Below, in pieces: positions 1-7,156 of a stretch of 27,029 nt of DNA. Below the pieces are notes generated by a model that worked only from the letters and a program-made list of their open reading frames with translations, was not told where the DNA came from and made no database searches. Every line of letters begins with the position of its first letter. Position 1 is the first letter of the stretch. Location: positions 1 through 27,029 of the forward strand of contig NZ_CAMLIX010000040.1 of NCBI RefSeq assembly GCF_946479975.1, given 5' to 3'. The stretch is from an uncultured Flavobacterium sp. Its GTDB lineage: Bacteria; Bacteroidota; Bacteroidia; Flavobacteriales; Flavobacteriaceae. The position numbers were made by a program, and so were the translations under genes.

Positions 1-533
1 GTGACGTTTCTGCATATATCCCAACAAACGTAATTTCGATTACTGATGGTCAGATTTTCCTTGATGGAGATTTGTTCAACTCTGGAGTACGTCCTGCAAT
101 TAACGTAGGTATCTCTGTATCTCGTGTTGGAGGTAATGCTCAAATTAAATCAATGAAGAAAGTTTCTGGAACTTTAAAATTAGACCAAGCTCAATTCCGT
201 GAATTAGAAGCTTTCGCTAAATTTGGTTCTGACTTAGATTCTGTTACTTTAAACGTAATTGAAAAAGGAAAAAGAAACGTTGAAATCTTGAAACAAGGAT
301 TAAACGATCCTTATACAGTTGAAAATCAAGTTGCTATTATCTACGCTGGTTCTAAAAACTTGTTAAGAAACGTTCCTGTAAATAAAGTAAAAGAATTTGA
401 AGCAGATTTCTTAGCTTACTTAAACAGTAAACATAAAGATACGCTTAACGCTTTGAAAGCTGGAAAATTAGATGACGCTATTACTGACGTAATCGAAAAA
501 GCAGCAAAAGAAATCTCAGCAAAATATAACTAA
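1..533 (+). CDS. atpA: F1 ATP synthase subunit alpha, C-terminal part (5' end outside window)
   Basis: This is the end of the alpha subunit of the F1F0 ATP synthase, the non-catalytic nucleotide-binding partner of beta in the membrane-attached F1 head. The frame is already open at base 3 and reads [20 protein letters not shown], which is the conserved alpha core, so the gene is cut by the window edge and does not start at the internal TTG near 72. The stretch [19 protein letters not shown] follows; its SVSRVG arginine corresponds to the arginine finger that alpha supplies to the beta catalytic site. The remaining ~130 residues are the helical C-terminal domain. The stop at 533 is followed 90 bp later by atpG, the usual alpha-gamma order. 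About 177 of the usual ~525 residues are present. Identification is secure. Confidence 0.97.
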   Translation, partial: DVSAYIPTNVISITDGQIFLDGDLFNSGVRPAINVGISVSRVGGNAQIKSMKKVSGTLKLDQAQFRELEAFAKFGSDLDSVTLNVIEKGKRNVEILKQGLNDPYTVENQVAIIYAGSKNLLRNVPVNKVKEFEADFLAYLNSKHKDTLNALKAGKLDDAITDVIEKAAKEISAKYN

Positions 534-546
534 TAAGATAATTGGT

Positions 547-595
547 AAATTAGATAATTAGAAAATGTTCAATCATTATTCTAATTATCTAATTT
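547..595. repeat. 17-bp perfect inverted repeat between atpA and atpG
   Basis: The arms aaattagataattagaa (547-563) and its exact reverse complement (579-595) flank a 15-nt loop. The stem is almost purely A/T and has no following T-tract, so it does not look like a strong terminator. It lies in a 90-bp gap between two genes that must be co-expressed. A related A/T-rich word (ttttctaattaat) recurs just before atpG at about 608-620, which suggests a genomic repeat family. Any role in transcript stability or translation level is inference. Confidence 0.8.
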
Positions 596-623
596 TCAAA
601 TTGTCACATTTTCTAATTAATAG

Positions 624-1484
624 ATGGCAAATTTAAAGGAAATCCGTAATAGAATTACTTCCGTTTCATCGACGATGCAGATTACATCGGCTATGAAAAT
701 GGTTTCTGCTGCAAAGCTTAAGAAAGCACAAGATGCAATCACTGCAATGCGTCCTTATGCCGAGAAATTAACGGAGTTATTGCAAAATCTTTCTGCTACA
801 CTTGAAGGTGAAGTTGGAGGAGATTACACTACACAACGTGAAGTAAAAAAAGTATTGTTAGTAGCTGTAACTTCAAACAGAGGTTTATGTGGTGCTTTCA
901 ATTCAAATATTATTAAAGAGATTAAAAACCGTACAGAGTTTTATGCTGGAAAGCAAGTTGATGTTTTTGCTATTGGTAAAAAAGGAAATGATGCTTTAAG
1001 CAAAACTCATAAAGTTCACGGTCATCATAATGCAATTTTTGATCATTTAACTTTTGAAAATGTTGCTGGAATTGCAGATAATTTGACTGAGAAATTTTTA
1101 TCTGGAGAATACGACAGAATTGAGTTAGTTTACAATCAATTTAAAAATGCTGCGACACAAATTGTTCAAGTAGAACAGTTTTTACCGTTGGCTCCTATTA
1201 AATCTGATGTAGCAGTTTCTACTGGTGACTATATTTTTGAACCAGGAAAAGAAGAAATTGTTTTGACTTTAATTCCTAAGTCTTTAAAAACGCAATTGTA
1301 CAAAGGTATTCGTGATTCATTTGCTTCTGAGCATGGAGCACGTATGACTGCAATGCATAAAGCAACAGATAACGCTACTGAATTAAGAAACCAATTGAAA
1401 TTGACTTATAATAAAGCACGTCAAGCTGCTATTACAAATGAAATTTTAGAAATTGTTGGTGGAGCAGAAGCTTTGAACGGATAA
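624..1484 (+). CDS. atpG: F1 ATP synthase subunit gamma
   Basis: The gamma subunit is the rotating central stalk that couples proton flow through F0 to catalysis in F1. The 286-residue length is normal. The N-terminus MANLKEIRNRITSVSSTMQI is the conserved helix that enters the alpha3beta3 barrel and runs on through ITSAMKMVSAAKLKKAQ. The C-terminus ITNEILEIVGGAEAL carries the family signature of the second long coiled-coil helix. The central part (residues ~75-210) contains the conserved VTSNRGLCGAFN segment of the Rossmann-like domain. The ATG at 624 gives the canonical start; no Shine-Dalgarno sequence is visible, as is common in this phylum. It follows atpA by 90 bp and is closed by a terminator, so it is the last gene of this atp unit. 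Confidence 0.98.
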   Translation: MANLKEIRNRITSVSSTMQITSAMKMVSAAKLKKAQDAITAMRPYAEKLTELLQNLSATLEGEVGGDYTTQREVKKVLLVAVTSNRGLCGAFNSNIIKEIKNRTEFYAGKQVDVFAIGKKGNDALSKTHKVHGHHNAIFDHLTFENVAGIADNLTEKFLSGEYDRIELVYNQFKNAATQIVQVEQFLPLAPIKSDVAVSTGDYIFEPGKEEIVLTLIPKSLKTQLYKGIRDSFASEHGARMTAMHKATDNATELRNQLKLTYNKARQAAITNEILEIVGGAEALNG

Positions 1485-1507
1485 TAAATATTTTATCGAA
1501 TATATTT

Positions 1508-1540
1508 AAAGAGCTAACATTATGTTGGCTCTTTTTTTTG
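1508..1540 (+). terminator. Rho-independent terminator after atpG
   Basis: A 12-bp stem pairs 1508-1519 (aaagagctaaca) with 1523-1534, with one G-T wobble and a 3-nt loop, and runs into a tract of eight T at 1532-1539. It begins 24 bp after the atpG stop and should end the atp transcript. Confidence 0.9.
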
Positions 1541-1636
1541 TTTACAACATTTTTTAATTAAAAAACAGTAATTAAAAAACATGTAAAAAACTTACAAATA
1601 AGTATTGTTTTATGTATAGATCCAATTTTTATTGAC

Positions 1637-1644
1637 TATTTTTG
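1637..1644 (+). promoter_or_regulatory. Candidate -7 box for the six-gene locus
   Basis: TATTTTTG fits TAnnTTTG exactly and lies between the atp terminator and the gene at 1859. The nearest upstream TTG (1605-1607) is 29 bp away, more than the usual 17-23 bp, so only half of the promoter is supported. It is about 215 bp upstream of the first start codon. Confidence 0.3.
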
Positions 1645-1858
1645 AAAGCTGTGTTTTTACAGAGATAAAAATAAACGGACAAAATATATATATTTTTTTT
1701 AAATTTTAGATGAGAATTAACTGACCTAAGATTAAATAGTTACATTTTTAATTGTAAAAAGTATATATTTATGCCTTTCAAATTAGTAACTTTTTAACAC
1801 TTTCTTCGTATAACATTTAACAACCAAAAAGTTATTAAAAAATTGATTAACTAAAAAC

Positions 1859-2533
1859 ATGGCAAAAGAAAGTTTTAATTGGAAAAGTCTTTTCATTAAT
1901 GATGAGGCAAATAATTCAGAAGGTACAGCTCCAGTTCAGCCGGCAGCGCCTATTTTACCAAAATCGGATACTAAATTTCCAGATCATGCTGCAGAATCGG
2001 TTCCAGCGGGTGCATTGACAAATCCTTTTTTAAATGAAATCTTCGAAGTTTATGACAAAGGTTTCGAATCTTTGAATGAAGCAGGTTTTGATTTTTTTGA
2101 ACTTTACAAATCGGTCGTAGCAGTGGGAGTAACAAACCCACAAAGTTACCAGATGGCTTTTACTATGGGTAAGTCTATAAAATCAGACTTAACAAAGGAA
2201 TTTCTTTTGCAGAAAGGAAGTTTTTATGTCGCAGAAATCGAAAAAGTTTATGCCAAATATGATACAGTTGGTAAAACAAAAAAAGCGGAATTAGATAATA
2301 CGATTACGAAAGAAAAATTTAATTTATCTAAAAGTATTTCTGATCTGGAAGCTAAAATTATAGACCTTCAAAAAGAATTAGAAGCGAAAAAAATAGAACT
2401 TCAAAAAATTGATCCAATTAATATGGAACAGCTTTCGGAAATTCAATTAAAAATGGAAGCCAATAATTTAGCAAAACAAAAAATACTAACCTCAATCAAT
2501 ACTGTAATTACAGGAATTAATCAATATTTATAA
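1859..2533 (+). CDS. Coiled-coil protein of unknown function, first gene of ABC/AAA+ locus
   Basis: I do not recognise a named family. The 224-residue protein has no signal peptide or membrane segment, so it should be cytosolic. Residues ~1-50 are low-complexity and Pro/Ala-rich (TAPVQPAAPILPK), probably a flexible tail. Residues ~55-135 look globular and helical (NPFLNEIFEVYDKGFESLNEAGFD is split across this part). Residues ~140-205 form a strong heptad-type coiled coil rich in Lys, Glu, Leu and Ile (SDLEAKIIDLQKELEAKKIE). The stop overlaps the next start by one base (TAATG), so the two genes are probably translationally coupled and their products may interact. Given the neighbours, it could be an adaptor between a membrane complex and the AAA+ ATPase; that is inference. 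Confidence 0.75.
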   Translation: MAKESFNWKSLFINDEANNSEGTAPVQPAAPILPKSDTKFPDHAAESVPAGALTNPFLNEIFEVYDKGFESLNEAGFDFFELYKSVVAVGVTNPQSYQMAFTMGKSIKSDLTKEFLLQKGSFYVAEIEKVYAKYDTVGKTKKAELDNTITKEKFNLSKSISDLEAKIIDLQKELEAKKIELQKIDPINMEQLSEIQLKMEANNLAKQKILTSINTVITGINQYL

Positions 2534-3654
2534 TGGATAAATTCGCACAAGAAAAAAGCACTCTTTTAACACTGCCAATACTAAAACATTTTGACGAGTC
2601 TAAAGGAGAAATTGCTTTAAAATCAGGAACACTAAAAAAAGGAGAAAAGTCACTGTTTTTGGCTTTAGCATTAGGTTTATTAGGAGTTGGAGGTTATTTG
2701 GTCTGGACTTATATTATTCCGCCATTGTTTACCATGCTTGGTCAGGCAATTGCCCTATCTGCAACAGGAGTATTTTTGGTTTTTCTAGTTATGATGGCTC
2801 CTGTGATAATGAAAGCATTACGTTTTGCGACAAAAAACATTCATAAGGCATTAATTCAAAGTAATCCTTTTAATGAATTGGAAGAGCAAAAACAAAAGAT
2901 GATAAAAAACCGTGAAGTTTTTAAAAATACCAAAGCAAAGCTGAAAGGTCTTAAAAATGAAATGGAAATTGAAGCAAATAAATCTGAAAAAGAAGCAAAG
3001 CAATTTCAAGAAGATGTTTTGAGTTTACAACGCCAGTCTGAAAGATTGAAATCTGCGATGGATGAAATGGTTAAGATTAATGGTGTTGCGGCAAAAGATA
3101 CAGACGAGTATGTGGCGCTGCAAAGTGAATTAGCCAGAAAGCTTAGCGACTCTCAAAGGGTTTCAACACAATACGAGCAAAGCAAAAGTTTCATTCAAAA
3201 ATATGGAGTTCGTGCCAATGTTTTGGGTAAAATGGATCGTAAGCTAACTTTGGCAGGAACAGCTATTGACATTAAAATTGCGGATTTTGATGTGACTGTA
3301 AAAATGCTTCAGAAAGAATATGAATTTGCAAGAAATGCTAAAGAAGCAACTGAAAGTGCAAAAAGCGCGATGTTGTTTACTAAAGATTGGGAATTAGAAT
3401 ATGCGCTTGAAGTTGTAACATCTACCATTGCACAGGATATTGCTAAAACTTCTGAGAATTTGATTGATATTGATGCTTTGACTTCTAAATATTCTGTAGA
3501 TAATGATGAGCTTTATTCAAGATTAGATTCATTGGCAGATGAAATTAAAACGGGTGACAATACAATTCCAGATTCAACAAAATATACAAGTCCAAACTAT
3601 AAAATGACCAAAGAAGATAAATTATCTAGTGGCGGTTTTGGAGATATTTTTTAA
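2533..3654 (+). CDS. Two-TM inner-membrane protein with long PspA-like coiled coil
   Basis: The 373-residue protein has no signal peptide. Two hydrophobic helices at about residues 40-63 and 70-97 form a hairpin in the inner membrane. They are followed by a long charged helical region (~105-185 and ~190-260) with heptad character, for example ELEEQKQKMIKNREVFKN. The pattern of helices rich in Lys, Glu and Gln, then a conserved-looking GVRANVLGKMDRKL turn, and a C-terminal RLDSLADEIKTG segment recalls PspA/ESCRT-III-like proteins, but the similarity is weak and judged only by eye. The C-terminal ~45 residues look disordered. The start codon shares a base with the upstream stop (TAATG). The next gene is 28 bp downstream. 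The role is unknown; membrane scaffolding for the ABC system is a reasonable guess. Confidence 0.75.
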   Translation: MDKFAQEKSTLLTLPILKHFDESKGEIALKSGTLKKGEKSLFLALALGLLGVGGYLVWTYIIPPLFTMLGQAIALSATGVFLVFLVMMAPVIMKALRFATKNIHKALIQSNPFNELEEQKQKMIKNREVFKNTKAKLKGLKNEMEIEANKSEKEAKQFQEDVLSLQRQSERLKSAMDEMVKINGVAAKDTDEYVALQSELARKLSDSQRVSTQYEQSKSFIQKYGVRANVLGKMDRKLTLAGTAIDIKIADFDVTVKMLQKEYEFARNAKEATESAKSAMLFTKDWELEYALEVVTSTIAQDIAKTSENLIDIDALTSKYSVDNDELYSRLDSLADEIKTGDNTIPDSTKYTSPNYKMTKEDKLSSGGFGDIF

Positions 3655-3682
3655 TACAATAATTTTAATTTTATAAATAAAA

Positions 3683-5497
3683 ATGGGAAAAATTTTACGT
3701 ACGGAAAAGTTAACCACACTTTCTGAATTACTAATCGTTATTGTTGGAATTGGGGCAGTTTTAGGAGGAGTTTATTACTTATCTCCAGGAATTAAAACGG
3801 CAGTTTCAAAACAATTGGAAAGTATTGAGTTAAATCAAACTGATGTTAACAATGTTACCAACGCGGCTAAAATTCCGCTTCCATCAACAGAGATTTCTTC
3901 AGAAGTTGCAAACAAGCCTTTAGTTAGAATTGGTGCGTATGCTTGGAATGCTCAGTCTGGAATTATAGTTTCTAACGGTGGTCCAAGAACAACAAAAGGA
4001 TCATTGATGGAAAAAAATGGAGTTAATCTTGAAATTATTCGTCAAGACTGGCTTTCAGAATTGCGTAACATGCAGATGAAATTTATCGAAGAGTTTGATA
4101 AAGGAGAAGCTTTTCCATCTTCAGAGAAAAGTGTTTTTGCGGTTATCATTATGGGTGACGGTGCGCCATTTTACATCAGTTCTGTTCAAAAATCTCTTGA
4201 CGAAAAATACGGAAAAGACAAATACCACCTGCAGGTAATGGGAGCAGTAGGTATGAGTTATGGTGAAGATAAACTGATTGGGCCTCCAAACTGGAAATCA
4301 GATCCAAAATCTATGAAAGGTTCAGTTATTTCTGCAGTTCTTGGAGATGGTGACTGGGTTACAACTGTAAACTATTGTTTTGCAAATGGATTAAAAGTAA
4401 ATCCAGATCCAACAACTTATGATGCAGATGCAGTAAATATTTATCCTTCAGAAAATGACGATTATATTAAATCGGCAGAAGAATTAATTAAATCTCAAAC
4501 AACTGGCTGGACAGTAACTTTGAAAGAAGTTGTAGACGGAAAATTAACTGGAAAATCAGTGAACAGAAAAATCGATGGTTGTGCGACATGGACTCCTGGA
4601 GACAAAACAGTTTTTGATAAATTGACTGGTTTTGTTGATATCGTTTCTACAAAAGAATTCAATAACCAAATGCCAACGACAATTATTGGTGTGAAAGAAT
4701 GGGCAGTTAAAAATCCAGACATCGTTTCAAATATTTTGAAATCGGCATTGACGGCTTCAAATCAAATGAAAAATTATGAAGATTGGAAAGTAAGAGCTTC
4801 AGAAGCAGTTGCGGCAACGTACAAACTTGAAACTCCAGAATATTGGTACAAAATGTTCAAAGGACAACAAGGAACAAAAGGCGGATTGACTTATAATATG
4901 GGAGGATCAAAAGTATTTAATTATGCTGATGCTATGCAATATTATGGTTTGTCTGATGGTGTAAACAGATATAAATCAGTTTATAACCAAGTTTCAGGAT
5001 ATTTGACAGAATTGAATCCGTTTGGATTTAATGAAAACGTTGGTGCAGTTGTTCCTTACGATCAAGCGGTAAACTTGTTTTTCTTGAAAAATATTAATGA
5101 TATCGAATCAACATCTGCAGATAAAGCAGATTATAGTGCTCAAGCAACTGAAGTTGTAGCTTCTGGAGAATGGAAAATTAACTTTAATACAGCAAGTGCA
5201 GAAATTTCAAACTCATCTAGTAAAGAAGTTGAAAAAATCTACAATCTTTTAGTTCAGGCAGAAAATACAAAATTAACTGTTGTTGGACATACGGATAATG
5301 TTGGAAATCCAGCTGCTAATTTAGCTTTATCAAAAAGCAGAGCAGAGGCAGTTGTAAATTATTTGAAACAAAAAGGTATTCCTGCAAATCGTTTCCAGTT
5401 AGTTGATGGAAAAGGTCAGAATGATCCTCTTGGAGATAATAATACTGCTGCAGGAAAAGCATTAAACAGACGAGTGGTGATTACTTTATTAAAATAA
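3683..5497 (+). CDS. Membrane-anchored solute-binding-like protein fused to OmpA peptidoglycan-binding domain
   Basis: This 604-residue protein has three parts. Residues ~13-33 (ELLIVIVGIGAVLGGVYYL) are one hydrophobic helix, an inner-membrane anchor or uncleaved signal. Residues ~78-470 resemble a type II periplasmic binding protein of the NMT1/SsuA/NitT class: LVRIGAYAWNAQSGIIV at the start and STKEFNNQMPTTIIGVKEW, KNPDIVSNILKSAL in the second lobe. Residues ~497-604 are an OmpA_C/Pal-like domain with VVGHTDNVGNPAANLALSKS and then RAEAVVNYLKQKG. Asp538 and Arg553 have the 15-residue spacing of the diaminopimelate-binding Asp/Arg pair known from OmpA domains. The protein would therefore hold peptidoglycan while presenting a ligand-binding domain to the permease encoded next. 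The ligand cannot be read from the sequence. The fusion is unusual for a substrate-binding protein. Confidence 0.88.
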   Translation: MGKILRTEKLTTLSELLIVIVGIGAVLGGVYYLSPGIKTAVSKQLESIELNQTDVNNVTNAAKIPLPSTEISSEVANKPLVRIGAYAWNAQSGIIVSNGGPRTTKGSLMEKNGVNLEIIRQDWLSELRNMQMKFIEEFDKGEAFPSSEKSVFAVIIMGDGAPFYISSVQKSLDEKYGKDKYHLQVMGAVGMSYGEDKLIGPPNWKSDPKSMKGSVISAVLGDGDWVTTVNYCFANGLKVNPDPTTYDADAVNIYPSENDDYIKSAEELIKSQTTGWTVTLKEVVDGKLTGKSVNRKIDGCATWTPGDKTVFDKLTGFVDIVSTKEFNNQMPTTIIGVKEWAVKNPDIVSNILKSALTASNQMKNYEDWKVRASEAVAATYKLETPEYWYKMFKGQQGTKGGLTYNMGGSKVFNYADAMQYYGLSDGVNRYKSVYNQVSGYLTELNPFGFNENVGAVVPYDQAVNLFFLKNINDIESTSADKADYSAQATEVVASGEWKINFNTASAEISNSSSKEVEKIYNLLVQAENTKLTVVGHTDNVGNPAANLALSKSRAEAVVNYLKQKGIPANRFQLVDGKGQNDPLGDNNTAAGKALNRRVVITLLK

Positions 5498-5505
5498 AAA
5501 ATAAT

Positions 5506-5536
5506 AAAAGGCTATCTCTTTACAGGATAGCCTTTT
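5506..5536 (+). terminator. Terminator-like hairpin inside the six-gene locus
   Basis: The arms 5506-5516 (aaaaggctatc) and 5526-5536 pair perfectly over 11 bp around a 9-nt loop, in the gap between the OmpA-fusion gene (stop 5497) and the permease gene (start 5546). The tail has only the four T of the stem and then gcaatt, so termination may be partial. Because the arms are A/T-flanked on both sides the element also looks like a bidirectional terminator. No promoter was found in the 9 bp left before the permease start, so the downstream genes seem to depend on read-through. Confidence 0.7.
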
Positions 5537-5545
5537 GCAATTAAT

Positions 5546-6316
5546 ATGATAAAATTTTTAACTCCCTTTGAAAAAATATCAAAGATGAACAAAACGCTTA
5601 TTTTAATAGGCTGGTTAGTTCTTTTGATTATTATTTGGTTTGTGGCAACCGCTGGTGAAAAACATCTTTTTCCTTCTCCTCCTCAGGTTTTAACAGGTTT
5701 TCAAGATTTGTATAGAGAAGGTTTGGTCGTACATATTTTCAATTCACTGTCTTTATGTTTCATCTCCATTTTTTTAGCCACGATAATTTCTTTATTATTT
5801 GCTTATGCATGGCCAATTCCACTATTGAAGGCGGTGTCTGAATTTGTTACAAAATTTAGATTTTTACCTTTTACCGGACTTTCATTTTATATCACAATGG
5901 TGGTGCACGATGCGAGATCAATGCAGGTTTGGATTTTAGTAATTTTCTTGACTACGTTTTTGACAACATCATTAATTGCAGTAATCAAAGATATTCCGCA
6001 GGAAGAATTTGATCACGCTAAAATGTTAAAATGTACAAGACTAGAAGTGCTTTGGCAAGTAATTATTTTAGGAAGAATAGATTACGTAATCGATGTGATA
6101 AGACAAAATCTTGCTATTACTTGGATGATGCTTGTAACGGTTGAATCGATTGTTGTGGCTTCTGGAGGATTAGGTTTTTTAATTAAAAACTCTGATAAAT
6201 TCATGAATACAGGCCGAATCATTGCGCTTCAAATAATCATTTTATTAATAGGTCTTGGCTTGGATGCAGGAATAAATTTCTTGAGAAAAGCAATATTTAG
6301 ATATTCAAAAATATAA
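5546..6316 (+). CDS. ABC transporter permease, SsuC/TauC/NitT-like
   Basis: This is an inner-membrane permease of the binding-protein-dependent type used by nitrate, sulfonate and taurine importers. The 256 residues are usual for that family. Hydrophobic helices appear near residues 18-36, 62-84, 94-112, 126-148, 190-212 and 222-242. The segment DIPQEEFDHAKMLKCTRLEV at ~150-170 is the coupling (EAA) loop that docks on the ATPase, but the normal glycine is replaced (LKCT for LGAS) and the following proline is a glycine (ILGRID). SVVAS-type GGLGFLI near residue 205 is also family-typical. Start: ATG at 5546 or the internal ATG at 5585 are both possible. It is followed by the ATPase gene after 2 bp. 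Substrate unknown. Confidence 0.88.
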   Translation: MIKFLTPFEKISKMNKTLILIGWLVLLIIIWFVATAGEKHLFPSPPQVLTGFQDLYREGLVVHIFNSLSLCFISIFLATIISLLFAYAWPIPLLKAVSEFVTKFRFLPFTGLSFYITMVVHDARSMQVWILVIFLTTFLTTSLIAVIKDIPQEEFDHAKMLKCTRLEVLWQVIILGRIDYVIDVIRQNLAITWMMLVTVESIVVASGGLGFLIKNSDKFMNTGRIIALQIIILLIGLGLDAGINFLRKAIFRYSKI

Positions 6317-6318
6317 TC

Positions 6319-7149
6319 ATGAAATACGAATATAAAGAAACACTTTTGTATGTTGAAAATCTTAGTGTTGCCTACGATGATACTATTATTATAAAAGATA
6401 TAAATCTTGTAGAAAAAGACGTAGTTCGCGAAGGAGAAGATTGTACTGGACAAGTTATTGCTTTTGTGGGAAGATCAGGAAGAGGAAAATCAACTTTTTT
6501 TAAAGCATTGACAGGATTGATTCCTACAAGTACAGGCAAAATATTAATTAGAGATTTTGAAAACAAAGAACCAAACGCCGCTAAATCTGTAAATGAAGGC
6601 GACATTGGTTTTGTAGATCAAAAATATACTTTGTTCAGACATAAAACAGTAACGCAGGCTTTAAAATTTTCGCTGCGTAAAACCGCACTTTCAAATACTG
6701 AAAAGGATGAAAAAATCAAAAAGTATTTAAAAGAATGGGGTTTAGAGAATTGCAAAGACAAATATCCTAACGAACTTTCTGGAGGACAAAGACAAAGAAC
6801 GGCGATTATCGAACAATTGTTTTCGTCAGATCAGTTTATTGTTTTGGATGAACCTTTTTCTGGATTAGATGTTGGAAATATTGAAGAAGTAAAAAAATCT
6901 TTCGAACTGCTGGGGAAATCTTCAGAATACAATACTGTTATTTTTTCTACTCACGATATTGAACTAGCAATAGAATTAGCACAAACTATTTATGTTATTG
7001 GTTATCCTACAATTAATGGAAAGCAAGAACATTACGGAACTATTGTTGCCAAATATGATTTAAGAGATATGGGATTATCTTGGAAAGAATATTGCGACGA
7101 TCACTTAAAATTATCAAAAGAAATTATACATCAAATGATGAATTCTTAA
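6319..7149 (+). CDS. ABC transporter ATP-binding protein
   Basis: This cytosolic ATPase would power the permease encoded 2 bp upstream. All motifs are present: Walker A GRSGRGKST (residues 51-59), Q-loop around FVDQKYTLF (~100), signature LSGGQRQR (153-160), Walker B FIVLDEP with Asp177 and Glu178, D-loop SGLD, and the switch histidine H212 in STHD. The size, 276 residues, is normal. The helix after the signature reads TAIIEQLF instead of the common VAIARAL, a minor deviation. Residues ~30-45 carry a short insertion (VEKDVVREGEDCTG) between beta strands before Walker A. The residues needed for ATP hydrolysis are intact, so the transporter should be active. The AAA+ gene starts 7 bp after the stop, consistent with one mRNA. 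Confidence 0.95.
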   Translation: MKYEYKETLLYVENLSVAYDDTIIIKDINLVEKDVVREGEDCTGQVIAFVGRSGRGKSTFFKALTGLIPTSTGKILIRDFENKEPNAAKSVNEGDIGFVDQKYTLFRHKTVTQALKFSLRKTALSNTEKDEKIKKYLKEWGLENCKDKYPNELSGGQRQRTAIIEQLFSSDQFIVLDEPFSGLDVGNIEEVKKSFELLGKSSEYNTVIFSTHDIELAIELAQTIYVIGYPTINGKQEHYGTIVAKYDLRDMGLSWKEYCDDHLKLSKEIIHQMMNS

Positions 7150-7156
7150 AAAGTTT

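Larger units (their letters stand above)
1485..1858. other. Gene-free stretch upstream of the six-gene ABC/AAA+ locus
   Basis: Besides the atpG terminator this 374-bp, very A/T-rich stretch holds a 16-bp A/T palindrome at 1550-1565 and a TATTTTTG word at 1637-1644 that matches the Bacteroidota -7 box TAnnTTTG. No TTTG or TTG sits at the usual distance upstream, so the promoter call is weak; if used, the leader would be about 200 nt. No open frame or RNA gene was recognised. Confidence 0.5.
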
